A stretch of 64,000 nucleotides of DNA, from assembly GCA_951799405.1 (NCBI GenBank), contig OX637332.1, positions 3,167,001-3,231,000 on the forward strand. Reading direction: 5' to 3'. The stretch's first letter is position 1. The number at the start of each line of letters is the position of its first letter. The notes below the pieces were generated by a model. It worked only from the letters and a program-made list of their open reading frames with translations, made no database searches and was not told where the DNA came from. Of this stretch, positions 11,517 to 22,391 are shown one piece after another. The position numbers and the translations under genes are program-made. Source of the DNA: Agapetus fuscipes (Eukaryota; Arthropoda; Insecta; Trichoptera; Glossosomatidae).

Positions 11517-11942
11517 ACCACACCTGGCTGTAACTGTAACTGTAACTGTAACTCTGTCGCCATTCCGCTAGGGGTGGCCAGAGCCTCTGCAGAGTTGCCT
11601 CCATTTTTTCCTATCCTTACATATCTCTTTCAATTCATTCATATCCATCACCTTTTTCATGCATTTTCTTCTTTTACGCTCACTTTGTATATCCCATTCT
11701 TTCACAATCTCCTCAATCTGATCACTCCATACTTTTCTCGGTCGTCCCTTTCCTCTTTTTCCTTTCACACTTTCTTTGTATACATACTTTGTCAGTCTAT
11801 CATCATTCATTCTTTCCACATGCCCAAACCATCTCATCACATTCTTTTGTACCTTAACTTTCACATCCTCTTTCAATTTACATTCCTTTTCGCTCCTATA
11901 ATACACGGCCACAGATTCCACGCAGCTAAAAATTGCACCCAC
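11517..11942 (-). mobile_element. LINE-A polyprotein C-terminus
   Basis: A minus-strand open frame of about 120 codons: KLKEDVKVKVQKNVMRWFGH, GKGRPRKVWSDQIEEI, ending LCRGSGHP. The 3' terminus is an (ACAGTT)n hexamer tail, seen here as TGTAACTGTAACTGTAAC. This family has almost no 3' UTR and no B-tail. It is 5' truncated. Confidence 0.85.
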
Positions 11943-12208
11943 TTGAAATCATTCAGTGTAGTACCTACGAGAATTCAAAAGCAGTACGCAACGTCTGGTA
12001 AGAATAAATTTCAAATATGCACTGCTGCGACTGGTTCTCGAATAATGCGGAAAATTTACCAATCCAAAAAAAAAGTATGGAAACGGCAAAAGAAAATTTA
12101 CAGCAAAAAAAAATTGTTATGTAAATAGTACTTAGTTATTAACAAAATGAATAGGGTAGGTGTATATAGACTCTAGCTGTATGAAGAATTATTATTAAGT
12201 ACCTAGAG
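11943..12208. other. No recognised feature
   Basis: Unique sequence between LINE-A and the hAT-like element; its last 8 bp (12201-12208) are the left copy of the target duplication. Confidence 0.4.
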
Positions 12209-12671
12209 CAGGGGTCTTCAACCTTTTTTAGTGCGCGGGCCAAACATCGATAACACATCGTCCGAAGGGCCACAACTTTTCACGACACTTTACCACTTTA
12301 TCAATAAAATAAAATACATATGTACATAATTTCAAATTTTACTAATCTTTATTGGTTGATTAAAGACATTGTTTATTTTTTACAGGTTTGTCAATATTTG
12401 TTTTCATTTTTGTGGTTGCAACCCGCAGACTACCTTCCAGATGTGCATCGTGGGCGGACTCACTCCTGCGGCGAGCGAGCGAGACGCACTCATATGTGTG
12501 AAAGAGTGGCATTGCAAATGCTGACGATTGCGAGTCGTATATCACTCGTATATATATATCGCATATCACGGGGCGCGATATTCTATTTTTTTAGCCTCTG
12601 GTGGCCGCGGGCCGCAAGAAATTAGCTGGCGGGCCACATGAGGCCCGAGGGCCGCGGGTTGAAGACCTTAG
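12209..12671. mobile_element. hAT-like nonautonomous element with 8-bp TSD
   Basis: Termini are CAGGGGTCTTCAACC and GGTTGAAGACCTTAG, inverted with three mismatches. Perfect 8-bp direct duplications (ACCTAGAG) flank it at 12201-12208 and 12672-12679. The 8-bp duplication and CAGGGGT terminus fit the hAT superfamily. At 463 bp it has no transposase. Its ends are GC-rich (GGGCCGCGGG). Confidence 0.88.
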
Positions 12672-12679
12672 ACCTAGAG

Positions 12680-13059
12680 TAAGCAAATATTATATAAGTA
12701 GTATAAGTCTTGGAACCTTGTGGAATATGATAGCTGTGTCCAGACGAATCTCAGCCCAGAATGTTCTGATTGTAGTAGCTATTAAAGGCGTGAATTGCCT
12801 GCAAGCAGTTCAGTCTCAAGATATTTTTAGCCATTACAGGACAGACAGTGAAAGTCAACCCTACAAGTGAACGAGTGTAAAATAAATTGTGAACTAAAAT
12901 AAATAAATTTTAAATAAATCTCCGGCTGTTTCAATTGACAAGACCATCGTTCTAAATTTTAAAACATTAGAACCCTAAGAACACTACAATATATTAAATA
13001 TATAGTCTCTCCAGTGCTTGATTTATGAAAATTCTATTAGGTATCTAAAGTTTTTGAGG
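12680..13059. other. Unclassified sequence
   Basis: Contains GTGTAAAATAAATTGTGAAC followed by AAATAAA runs, like a polyadenylated element end, but no second copy is seen here. Confidence 0.35.
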
Positions 13060-13627
13060 GGTCGCATGTAGCGATTCCGGACCTCTTTATTTTTACGGGT
13101 AAGGGGGCTTCGCGCGCAAACCACTTCATTTGAAATGAGGGTTTCCTCTGGTTCTCATTTATTGTGAAGGCTGAGAAAACCTTACTTACTTACTTACTTA
13201 TTCAGCCACTTCTTATCCACTGCTGGACATAGGCCTCCCCCATATCTCTCCAGGCGTCTCTGTCCTGGGCTCTCTGCATCCAGTCACCAGCAACTCTTTT
13301 GATATCATCTGACCATCGTGTAAGAGGCCTTCCTCTTGTTCTTTTGTCTTCACGAGGTCTCCATTCTACCACTCTTTTTGTCCATCTTTGCTCGCTCAAT
13401 CTGGCTACATGCCCTGCCCACGACCACTTCTGCTTTGCCACTCTTTTGACTATGTCAGTAACTCCCGATCTTCTACCTACGAGAAAACCTTACCGGCATT
13501 TATTTTGGGTTTTTGAAATAAACACCGAAACCTGATCATTTTCGACTCCCTGCGTGGGGATCGAACCCCTGCTCTCGGCATGGAATGCAAGCGTTCTACC
13601 CACTTGAGCTATCGACCGAACTTTTTT
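13060..13627 (-). mobile_element. SINE-2, split by a LINE-D insertion
   Basis: Two halves, 13060-13185 (3' part) and 13481-13627 (tRNA-like head with GGGGATCGAACCCC and GAGCTATCGACC on this strand), rejoin into one reverse SINE-2 once the inserted LINE-D is removed. Confidence 0.85.
13186..13480 (-). mobile_element. LINE-D 3' end inserted in SINE-2
   Basis: Minus-strand C-terminus: WSWAGHVARLSEQRWTKRVV, RGRPLTRWSDDIKRVAGDW, DRDAWRDMGEAYVQQW, then stop and a (GTAA)n tail at 13186-13200. It is flanked by a perfect 13-bp duplication, GAGAAAACCTTAC, at 13173-13185 and 13481-13493. A 5'-truncated, target-primed retrotransposition is therefore certain. Confidence 0.93.
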
Positions 13628-13807
13628 AGAGCTTGGCCGTACCTTTGGTCACCGGTCTTTGGTAAAAGTATATGAACTTTTCAATCCAGCGAAGGGCGTA
13701 TTTAAAAATCTGAATGGTATATTTTTTGTTCTGAGCCGGAATTCAAACCCAAGACATTCAATTTACGAGTCCAAAGCGTTACCACTAGACTATAACGGAC
13801 CGGTCCA
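13628..13807 (-). mobile_element. SINE-1 5' half
   Basis: Reverse tRNA-like head (A box TAGTCTAGTGG and B box area complement) with GGACCGGTCC at its 5' end. The 3' half is missing because it abuts SINE-2. Confidence 0.75.
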
Positions 13808-13854
13808 ACAAAATTATAAATGCAGTGTTAATCGAGGGGTTTATAAGAAATGAT

Positions 13855-14065
13855 AGTGTAAAAAATGGTTCACTTTGCCAGTGTCACCCCTGTTTCAGGT
13901 AAGGTCGGCAAAAGTTGTGGGGCTTATGTTCATTTGAGGTTTGAATTTTATTTGTAAGTATACAATCAGCATTTGTAAGCGCGAACTACACGTGTTTGTT
14001 TGTGGGCATACTTCTGAGAGCTTTGAATGAATATATCCTTGCAACTTAGATTATAGATTATAGAT
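13855..14065 (+). repeat. B-tail copy, type with CACAATCAGCATTTG
   Basis: From TGTAAAAAATGGTTCACTTT to CAACTTAGATTATAGATT. It belongs to a subtype (also at 35797, 38105 and 41000) carrying TGAGAGCTTTGAATGAATAT near the end. Confidence 0.75.
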
Positions 14066-14507
14066 AGTGCGTAGCCACATTATGTGCTGCCTCGATTAAG
14101 TGTGAGATTACCAGCTAAGATGACATTTATGACAATATTTTAGAACAGATGAACATAGTTTACCGTAAACTGGTTCATTGCGGCGTTTCAGAGCAAATTA
14201 TCAATTCTAGAAAGTTTAACGTGGTGTCGATTGATTGCACGTAGCTCGAAATATCTGTTTCTGATTATAAATCGAAGCGATTACCGTTTTAGAGTGTGAA
14301 TAAATAAAGCCTACTCGTTACATAAAAAGGTACACACTTTGAAACGATTACTGGATAGTTGATACTGATGATTGCATTTAATTTAGGTTAATTACACTTT
14401 CCTACATACTTTGGACATTAAATGAGAAGTTGGACACTGCATTGTAGGTATATTAATTACAAATTAGAATTTAAACGTTAAAAAGTACAAGGAGATATAT
14501 TTTGTAG
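14066..14507. other. No recognised feature
   Basis: Unique AT-rich sequence. Confidence 0.4.
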
Positions 14508-14516
14508 ATCCTGGGG

Positions 14517-14945
14517 GCGTCTTTCCCTCCTTACTGTGGGTTCGGCGACAATTTACGCTGAAGTAACGTCATTACACTTTATGGCCTTTGTAAAGAAGTG
14601 ACATTATAGGAAAAAATCACGCGTGTTTATTGATTTTTTATCTTAATTTTAAAGTTAAAATATTTTATAAAACTTAAAAAATGACGCCACGAAAAAATAT
14701 TTAAAATAACACGTTTTTGTTCACATTTTTTTCTTCTAATTTTGTTGTTTAATATTTTGGACATTTTTTTTTCTTCATAATTATAGAATGATACAATGTC
14801 TAGAGATTCTATGAAAAATATTTTAGGTAATGTAAACAGTTTTTGAGATAATATGAAAAAACTGAAACTAGATAATTAATTAAATGTGCGCGGCAGTACT
14901 TCAGCGTAAATTGTCGCCGAACCCACAGTAAGGAGGGAAAGACGC
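14517..14945. mobile_element. Mutator-like MITE, 49-bp TIRs, 9-bp TSD
   Basis: Perfect 49-bp terminal inverted repeats at 14517-14565 and 14897-14945 begin GCGTCTTTCCCTCC. A perfect 9-bp duplication, ATCCTGGGG, lies at 14508-14516 and 14946-14954. Long TIRs with a 9-bp duplication suggest the Mutator superfamily. The 429-bp AT-rich interior has no transposase. Confidence 0.9.
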
Positions 14946-15155
14946 ATCCTGGGGTGGAAGTCTCGACGACTATCTTCTTCGCTAGAACATGGCAACGTAT
15001 CAACAGCTGATCCATGGATGGATGGAATGGAATGTTCAGGCACCGCATGTTGACAGAATCATGGTGTTGCTAAATATGTTTATTTAAGATGAAATCGGTA
15101 AGAATATAAAGTATACGCTTGTTACAAATTTTCAACTCAATCGGGGATATTCTTT

Positions 15156-15368
15156 ACATTTTAGTCGTCGGTTGAGCCCACGCTTTGACAAACTAATGAT
15201 GCATTTGTATGAAAACCTGTCAATCCAAGATGGCCGCAAGTGAACATCTGATTTGTCTTCATACAAATATTACCAAAATTCGGTAGGTAAGAATGACGTG
15301 GTGATGAAACTTCCAGCCCATGCATCATTACTTTGTCAAAGCGTGGGCTCGACCGACTACTTAAATGT
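15156..15368. repeat. MITE-M foldback element
   Basis: Inverted ends of about 45 bp contain GAGCCCACGCTTTGACAAA on the left and its complement on the right. A diverged relative sits at 33247-33470. Confidence 0.85.
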
Positions 15369-15736
15369 CTAAGATTAGCCCCGAATGTCTTTAGTTATTC
15401 TTTTAATGTGTGCAAAAAAAATATATGATCCAATTTGCTGTTATTTAACTCCATGCGATATGTGCGTGTTCACTGCGTCATTCATTTCCACACAATTTGA
15501 TTTGAAAAAGATCATTTTTAACTCGTTTGACCTCACTCGCAAAAAAAGAGCGAATTGAAAGCGAGTCGCGAATTGAGCAACGGCCCGCTCGGATTTTAGC
15601 TCCGAATTCGCAGCCACTCTCAGAATGGCAATAATTAACCTGAAGCGGGAGATTAGAGTTGTGTACTTTATCTCTTAAAAACAGGAGCGAATGCAGTCAA
15701 GAGGAAGACTTCAGTCTAAATCTACTCTGATATAAG
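15369..15736. other. Unique, relatively GC-rich stretch
   Basis: 15530-15720 has higher GC and CpG content than its surroundings (GCGAGTCGCGAATTGAGC, ACGGCCCGCTCGG) and no repeat match in the window. No coding frame is convincing. It could be a conserved regulatory segment. Confidence 0.4.
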
Positions 15737-16155
15737 TTGCGGATATATGTTACATTGGGGATTCACATTATAAAATGCATTCTCACAAGCAGACACGTAC
15801 AAGTTCGCGATTGCGCATGCCGCAAGTGAAACTACAACATAAAAACCCAAATCTCAAATGGGCATACAACCTGCAACTCCTGCCGACAGTTGGGCTTACA
15901 GTGTGGGTGGTCAGCCACATACACACCTAATTAAAACATTGATAATTTTATCAGTAACTGAAGATGTCTATATATAATATAGTCTATAATCTAAGTTGCA
16001 AGGATATATTCATTTAAAGCTCTCAGATGTATGCCCACAAACCAACACGTGTAGTTCGCGCTTACAAATGCTGAATGCGTACTTACAAATAAAATTCAAA
16101 CCTCAAATGAACATAAACCCCACAACTTTTGCCGACCTTCCCTGAAACAGGGGTG
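15737..16155 (-). repeat. Two reverse B-tail copies
   Basis: 15737-15930 (internally deleted at GCCGACAG) and 15983-16155 (subtype with GAGCTTTGAATGAA complement, truncated after CCTGAAACAGGGGTGG). Confidence 0.7.
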
Positions 16156-16204
16156 GTCGCTGTAATTGTTATTCTAAGACTGTCACCTTTCCACTTCCCG
16201 CTCT

Positions 16205-16320
16205 CTAGCATGCTGGTACTAGTTTTTTGTGATGGCTGAGTAGACCTTGCCGATATTTCTATTTTGGGTTTGAAATAAACACCGAAACGGGCACTCGGCT
16301 AACTGAGCTATCGACTAGAA
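16205..16320 (-). mobile_element. SINE-2 5' fragment
   Basis: Contains TTTGAAATAAACACCGAAAC and ends TGAGCTATCGACTAGAA. It is internally deleted between the head and the body. Confidence 0.65.
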
Positions 16321-16339
16321 TTTTCCTTAATTTTCCACA

Positions 16340-16560
16340 ATTACTCTAATTTCATCAAGCCATTCTTTTCCCAGTCTTCTTATTTCCTTTTTGCCTCTTA
16401 TATTTCTTGACAGACAGTATCTACAGGGGCCCAAACCATTTCATCACTTTATTTTGTACATTTGCCTAACACATTCTTTCGTACATTTTTTTAATCCATT
16501 CACTCCGCAGTTTATCTCTCAAAGTTTTTGCAGTCACAAACCCCAGGTTTTCCTTCTCCA
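16340..16560 (-). mobile_element. LINE-C-like C-terminal fragment, decayed
   Basis: The minus-strand peptide resembles the LINE-A/C block (a WFG-like stretch and a K-rich run before it) but with several stops. Family placement is tentative. Confidence 0.45.
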
Positions 16561-16591
16561 ATGACCAAAATTTATTTTATGTTTTATTTGA

Positions 16592-16881
16592 CCAGTCCGT
16601 AGTCTAGTGGTTAACACTTCTGACTCGTAAATGGAAAGTTGTGGGTTCGAATCCCAGCGGAGCACAAAAAAATACCATTTATATTTTCAAAATATGCCCG
16701 TCGCTGGGTGAAAAATTCATACATCTTTACCAAAGACCGGCCGCTTATCTCCATCCAGCCTTGCAGCAACTGGGTCTTGCTTGAGAATTGGCGCTTTATA
16801 CAGTGACGACCAAGCTCGCAGAGGGCTCTTGAGGTATGATACACACAAAAACAGCGCTCACCAAATAAATCAGCCTAATAT
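16592..16881 (+). mobile_element. SINE-1, full tRNA-like unit
   Basis: A box TAGTCTAGTGGTTAA, B box GGTTCGAATCC, body ACCAAAGACCGG and 3' end CAGCGCTCACCAAATAAATC. No 5S-derived head is present upstream. Confidence 0.85.
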
Positions 16882-17207
16882 TGATGCTGGAGTGATGTTT
16901 TCCGGGATCTGTTGCCGTGGTCTGTGGGAGCTGGAGCTTCCGGACGTTTCGCCCATTTCTAGGATGGGCTTCTTCAGCGTGAAGTATGATGATGATGATG
17001 ATCTTGATGAGAACTGTGATGTCAGTGTGTGTACACTGAGGGCTTATATGTCTACCATCTTGCTTCTACAGCGTGTGTTTGTCGTTTTAAAAGCATCATC
17101 TATGAAACGAAACGTCCGGAAGCTCCAGCTCCCACAGACCACGGCAACAGATCCCGAAAAGCATCACTCCAGCATCATCAGCCGGCCGTGTAAGCCTAAA
17201 ACTCTTA
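16882..17207. mobile_element. Hairpin element, Penelope-like
   Basis: Inverted arms of about 72 bp (TGATGCTGGAGTGATG at the left, its complement ending at 17177) enclose a 150-bp centre. Read in reverse, the centre encodes LKKPILEMGETSGSSSS, the style of sequence at the ends of Penelope-like elements. The right arm is followed by GCCGGCCGTGTAAGCCTAAA. A second element at 27213-27490 has a near-identical tail but different arms. Confidence 0.6.
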
Positions 17208-17514
17208 GCCTAATATTATTATATTATTATTGAAAAGTCCTTCCAAGTCCGCCGCTGTCTTAAACCCGCTCGAATCAAATTAACATGGGTTATTTTATAT
17301 TCACACTGGACGTGAATAGAAATAATTAGCACTAAGCGATCTGGTTTAATTTTATGAAAATGAACCCATAAAAAGGTGAATGCGTTTTCTGTAATTGGCG
17401 CGCCTGATTAAAAAGTCTAATGCATTCTAAAATTCACCGGTCTAGATTCCATTTCTATGGAGAAATAGATTGCTCGGTTTAACAAGTTTTTCGGAAAAAC
17501 AAAATGATAATTAA
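17208..17514. other. No recognised feature
   Basis: Unique AT-rich sequence. Confidence 0.35.
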
Positions 17515-17712
17515 GGTACTTGCGAAGGAGAGATCAGTACATACCCCGAGTGTAAGATATAAATGTCTATGTTAGACTTATTTAAGAGCTTTATACTCCG
17601 AGTCACAGGGTGTTGCGCCACGACATCAGTACGGCTTTTCGGTACACGAAAAAGATCATGTCCTCGCCCTCGGGTGTAGTCGTCAGGCACATACAACCTG
17701 TAGCCCTCCAAC
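17515..17712 (-). mobile_element. Possible LINE C-terminal remnant
   Basis: A minus-strand open frame (YRLYVPDDYTRGRGHDLFRV, PKSRTDVVAQHPVTRSIKLL) resembles the last segment of Jockey/CR1-like polyproteins (R-H-D-L-F-VP-R, then a short leucine-rich end). It is a single copy here, so a host exon cannot be excluded. Confidence 0.35.
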
Positions 17713-17724
17713 AGGGTGGGATAT

Positions 17725-17925
17725 CTCTAAATCTAAATCTAAGTTGCAAAGATATGTATCATTTGAGATTCATATTAAATGCATTCCCACAAGCAGCTAT
17801 GTATAATTTCGCGCTCACACATGGCGCATGTGGACCTACAATATAAAAAACCCAATCTCAAATGAACATAAGCCCTGCAACTCTTTCCGACCTTCCTTGA
17901 AACAGGGGTGACATTGGCAATGAAC
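17725..17925 (-). repeat. B-tail copy, 5' truncated
   Basis: The reverse copy starts with (AAATCT)n and stops at TGACATTGGCAATGAAC. Confidence 0.75.
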
Positions 17926-18007
17926 CGCAAATGCAAAGTGTAATACATTTACATAAAGTCCCCTCGATTGCGTTTATCATTAATGTATGACTAAATTTCC
18001 GAAATTG

Positions 18008-18500
18008 AGAATGAATGGAATATCCAGAGTCATAATAAAAGGAGAGCTTGTATGAAGGAGGTTATGACTCTGGAGGAAATGAAAGAAGTATGTAAAGACA
18101 AGAAATGGCGGTTGATCTGTAATGCTAGCAGCTAGGGCTAGGGTTTCTCGAGTTTTTTGAAGTTTTTGTAAATTTTAAATTAAAATTTTGTATCTGATTA
18201 TAGTGTTTATCCATTTGTTTATGTCCAATATTATTTGTCGTCTATGCTCTTTGACTTATAGGTTGGTATGCGGCTGGCCACACATGCTGTAGAAAATGGT
18301 TTACTTTGCCAATGTCACTCCTTTTTCAGGGAAGGAGGTCGGCAGAAGTTGCAGGGCGTATGTCCATTTGAGATTTATTTTTTATGTTGTAGGTTCATAT
18401 GCGGCATGCTCAGGCGCGAACTTGTACGTGTCTGCTTGTGATAATGCATGTTATGTGAATCTCCAATGTTACATATCTTTGCAACTTAGATTACATTAAA
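18008..18500 (+). mobile_element. LINE-B 3' end with B-tail
   Basis: C-terminal codons (sense MTLEEMKEVCKD) end near 18135, then a 3' UTR of about 115 bp, then a B-tail from 18246 to TTAGATTAC. A clear frame-to-tail junction. Confidence 0.8.
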
Positions 18501-19059
18501 TTAGATTTAGCAGTTTGTTTGCCATTTATTGTAAAAGCTGAGAAAACCTTGTCAATCCCGTTAATTAAACTACTTAAATGTTCATCACTTCAAGTACACC
18601 TTATAACAAAATTTAATTGATTTATTTTTTCAAAATAATACCAACAGTTATGACTTTGTTTTTATATTTTTCGTGTCAATAAAATGTGGTTCAATTTAGC
18701 AACCTGCGCCGTGCCATTCGCAAGAGTTCAAGATTATCTTTCTAACGAGCTGAGCGCAAAAAAAAAAAAACTTTTCAAGGTAATTTCGCTCTGAAATGGC
18801 GAAGAATTATAAGAGCAAATAATCCGCAGCCATTAATATTGACTCGGATAGGCCGGGCAATCAAACGCTATCAATGCTAGATATAATTGGATAGACAACG
18901 CCCCGAGGTATATGCTCCGTTTGGAATTGTTGGTGTCAGTATATAGAGTGACCCGCGATACCAGTTACTCTCAACGGGCCCTAGGGCTCGATTTTGAAGT
19001 GCTTGGTGTCTATGGAAACGATAATATTTTTAAAAATATATCAATAACAGTTGTGCAAA
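18501..19059. other. Mostly unique sequence, GC-richer in part
   Basis: 18518-18555 is a short reverse SINE-2 scrap (AAGCTGAGAAAACCTTG). 18690-18990 is non-repetitive and richer in GC (CGGGCCCTAGGGCTCG), with no convincing frame. Possible regulatory DNA. Confidence 0.4.
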
Positions 19060-19492
19060 ATGGCGGCTAATCTGTAATGTTGGCGGCCAAGGCTATATGG
19101 CTTTGAAGTTTTCAATTTCCATCTTTTTGTAGATGTTAGTTTTATTGTTTTATTATGTATGTTCCTTGACTTATAGGTTGGTATGCGGATGACCACCCAT
19201 GCTGTACAGAATGGTTCACTTTGCCAATGTCAGCCCTGTTTCAGGGAAGGTCGGCAAGAGTTGCAGGGCTTATGTTCGTTTGAGATTAGGTTTTTGTTAT
19301 TTTGGAGGTCCTACATGCGGCATGTGTGAGCGCGAAATTATGCGTGTCTGCTTGTGAGAATGCATTAATTATGAATCTCAAATGATGCATATCTTTGCAG
19401 CTTAGATTTAGATGTCCACATGTGACATGTGCAAGCGCGAACTTATACTTGTCTGCTTATGGGAATGCTTTGAATGTGAATATTAAATGACG
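19060..19492 (+). mobile_element. LINE-B 3' end, B-tail, then a second partial B-tail
   Basis: The last codons (TGGCGGCTAATCTGTAATG) are followed by the 3' UTR and a full B-tail (19168-19412). A second B-tail 3' half (19413-19492) follows in the same orientation. Confidence 0.75.
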
Positions 19493-19629
19493 ATTATTTG
19501 GCAAAGTGCACTATATTCTAAAGCCTCATACCAGCCTTTTAGTTAAAGAACCAGTCATAAAAAAGACACGATTCAAGGACTCCGGTCATTCTTTGAATAA
19601 ATGGCATTATTATTTGGACTTCCAAACTT

Positions 19630-19915
19630 TGAGAAACGATGCACCACAAGGCTGACTGACAAAGGATGTATACTGAGGTAGTGTGAAAGGAAAGAGAGAT
19701 AAGGGACGACCGAGAAAAGTATGGAGTGATCAGATTGTGGAGATTGTGAAAGAATGGGATGTACAAAGCGAGCGTAAAATAAGAAAATGCATGAAAAAGG
19801 TGATGGACATGAATGAATTGAAAGAGGTATGTATGTAAGGAGAGAAAAAAAATGGAGGCAGCTCTGCAGAGGCTCCGGCCACCCCTAGAGGAATGGCGAC
19901 AAAGTTACAGTTATA
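19630..19915 (+). mobile_element. LINE-A 3' end, decayed
   Basis: The plus strand shows GACCGAGAAAAGTATGGAGT and the terminal GGCCACCCCTAGAGGAATGG with a single hexamer (ACAGTT). The reading frame is broken. Confidence 0.75.
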
Positions 19916-20274
19916 AGGGATTTCAAACATTTCTTTACTTGATTTTATTAAAATTATATTTTTAGGCTTTTTAACTTACTTTAATAGGCGCCAATCGTTC
20001 AAATTCTAGACTGAAATATGATTGGCAGAATGTTCATTTTACGACATGTTTGTATTGAGTCATAATGATTTTAATTACCCATGTTTATAATTACATATTA
20101 TGCATGTAATTAGGCGTAAGGTTTATTACATTTCATTTAAGATAATTATATGCGTACATGTGGCTGGTCTATGAGCATTCCTTAAGGGTTGTAATTAAAT
20201 TAACTACACTTCAACCAATCCTATTCCTAAGGAATGTATATATAACCATAAATAAACAGTTGATTATAATTTGT
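19916..20274. other. No recognised feature
   Basis: AT-rich unique sequence. Confidence 0.4.
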
Positions 20275-20785
20275 ATTCCTTGAATTATATTTTGATATGA
20301 GGCTGACTACTAATCTAATCTAATCTAATCTAAGCTGCAAAGATATATATCATTTAAGATTTATATTAAATGCATTCCCACAAGCAGACATGTATAATTT
20401 CGCGCTAACACATACCGCATGTGGACCTACAATATAAAAATCCAATCTCAAATGAACATAAGCTCTGCAACTCTTGCCGTCCTTCCCTGAAACAGGGGTG
20501 ACATTGGCAAAGTGAACCATTTTTTACAGTATGGGTGGTCAGCCGCATACCAACCTATAAGTCAAGGAACTCATACGGTAAAAATAGTTCACTTTTGCAA
20601 TGTCACTTCTGATTCAGGGAAGTTCTACAAGAGTTGCTGAGCTTATGTTCATCTGAGATTGAGAGTTTATATTGTAAGTTCGCATATCGCATGTTTAAGC
20701 GCAAACTAATATTTGTTTGCTTGTGGGAATGCATTATAAACCTTGAATTTAAATACATATACATACAACTTAGATTATAGATGTA
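20275..20785. repeat. B-tail nested inside an inverted B-tail
   Basis: A plus copy is split into 20275-20312 (5' start to GGCTGACTAC) and about 20573-20785 (ACGGTAAAAATAGTTCAC to the tail). A minus copy with (TAATC)n tail sits between them (20313-20572). Confidence 0.8.
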
Positions 20786-21644
20786 TTACAAATATACTTA
20801 AAACCCACGAAGTGTATATTTAACATTCTAGGGTTAACATTAAAAGAGTTTTTATATCATAAAGACAAAAAATGATCCTTTACATAACGCTAGAAAAACG
20901 CTACTAACCTGCACATAAAGTGTAACTTTGAACCGCATTTTCTCCGAAGAGCGAATGGCTAGTGGAACTTATATATTTGTACAGGTAAGTTAGTTATTTG
21001 GTAAATATATTTTTTTGGTACTTAGATAAAAGATTATAAATGGATCAGGCATATTTTTATATGTATTGTTACGAATGTGTATATGTGTGTTTTTACTTGT
21101 GTGATTGTGTCTGTGTCTCTAGATGTAGGTGTTTCAATCATTGTACTTGTATTTGCTTGACGGTGTGAGCATCCGCTCGAATCTTTTAAATATAATATTC
21201 TTGGAAAATCACGCATGTTTCAGTTCAAAATGTCATGCTATATAAGGGACAAAGCTGTATGTAGCGTAAGACTTGTATCAGAGCCGTCGAGCTGGACAGT
21301 TAAAGAAAACATTTTGTATTCGAACCAAGGTTAAAATTAATTGTGTGAAATAAATTAATCGAAGTTTGTATTAAATTTTACCCGTAAATCGTAATATAAT
21401 AATTTCTTTATTTTTACACTGTAAACCACTCAAAGTTAACTGAATCGTTTACTTACCTATCCTATTTATAAGTATTCACTTGCCGGTCTTTGAGCTGGCA
21501 CGCTCCGACCACCTTTCACTTCGTCTTGATTAATCAGTCAAAAATTGGCTCCTTTTTTACTGAACGCTAAAATAATATTTATTATGTCGGGTCTACAAAG
21601 AGACGCCCAGCGAGCAATGGGTTTGTGCATCGGATCGTAATGCC
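20786..21644. other. No recognised feature
   Basis: Unique sequence with no coding region seen. 21380-21644 has no second copy in the window. Confidence 0.4.
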
Positions 21645-21699
21645 ACAATAATAAAAATGCCTTTGGAAGTCTGATCTCAATGGGCATATGCAATAATAA

Positions 21700-22391
21700 T
21701 AATTTCTCTGTCATCAGAGTTAAAATACCATGATGCTATTGAGTCTCGCACAACTTCCGCTTTCCGGCGACTCGGCATATTATACAGAGCCCGTAGGTTT
21801 TTTACTTCAGCCCAGTTATTGACTCTGTATAAATCCCAAATCCGCCCCATTATCGAGTATGGCAGCCATCTCTGGTGTGGTATGTCCAAGAAGTTGAGTG
21901 ACCAACTTGATTCTGTGCAAAGGAGGGCAGTGAGGTTGATCAATGATCCTTCTCTGACATCCGATCTGCAGCCGCTCCAGCACAGAAGAAAAGTTGAAAT
22001 GCTCAGTCTTTTTTATCGATATTACCACGGAGCTTGCTCTAATGAGCTCCATTCATTAATCCCTCCCCCTCGCTTTTCAGAAAGGGAAACTCGTAGTACG
22101 ACTCTCATTCATCCCTTTGCAGTCGATCTCAAAACTATGAGAACTTGGCGTTTTCATGACTCATTCCTTTGCCAAACTGCCCGTTTATGGAATGGTCTAC
22201 CAGTATCTGTGTTCCCTTCCCAATTTAATCCGGTTTTATTCAAAACCAACATCAATCACCACTTCCTTGCAGCGCCTCACGACAGAACCAAGAACTCAAG
22301 CAACACCTCTGCGGCACCCTTCCAGGGTGACATAGACCCCCAAGACTCACAAGAATTGGGGAGCCTCCCGCACAGGAATCCTTAAAAAAAA
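21700..22391 (+). mobile_element. LINE-G polyprotein C-terminus
   Basis: A frame of about 215 codons from 21730 shows LYKSQIRPIIEYGSHLWCG, LDSVQRRAVRLI, LQHRRKVEMLSLFYRYYHG, RTWRFHDSFLCQTARLWNGL and VFKTN-like TNINHHF. This is the thumb and C-terminal region of a Jockey/CR1-like reverse transcriptase polyprotein. It ends in poly-A then (ATA)n. The flanks are satellite units, so it inserted into the array. The catalytic FADD block is absent. Confidence 0.88.

Noticed and set aside
11403..12128. 241-codon open frame on the plus strand
   Set aside because: It is antisense to the LINE-A C-terminus and then runs into unrelated DNA; composition (F, S, H rich) is that of an antisense frame.
16592..16665. 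tRNA gene
   Set aside because: It is the head of SINE-1, repeated at least ten times in the window.
16781..17233. 150-codon open frame on the plus strand
   Set aside because: It spans the SINE-1 end and the hairpin element.
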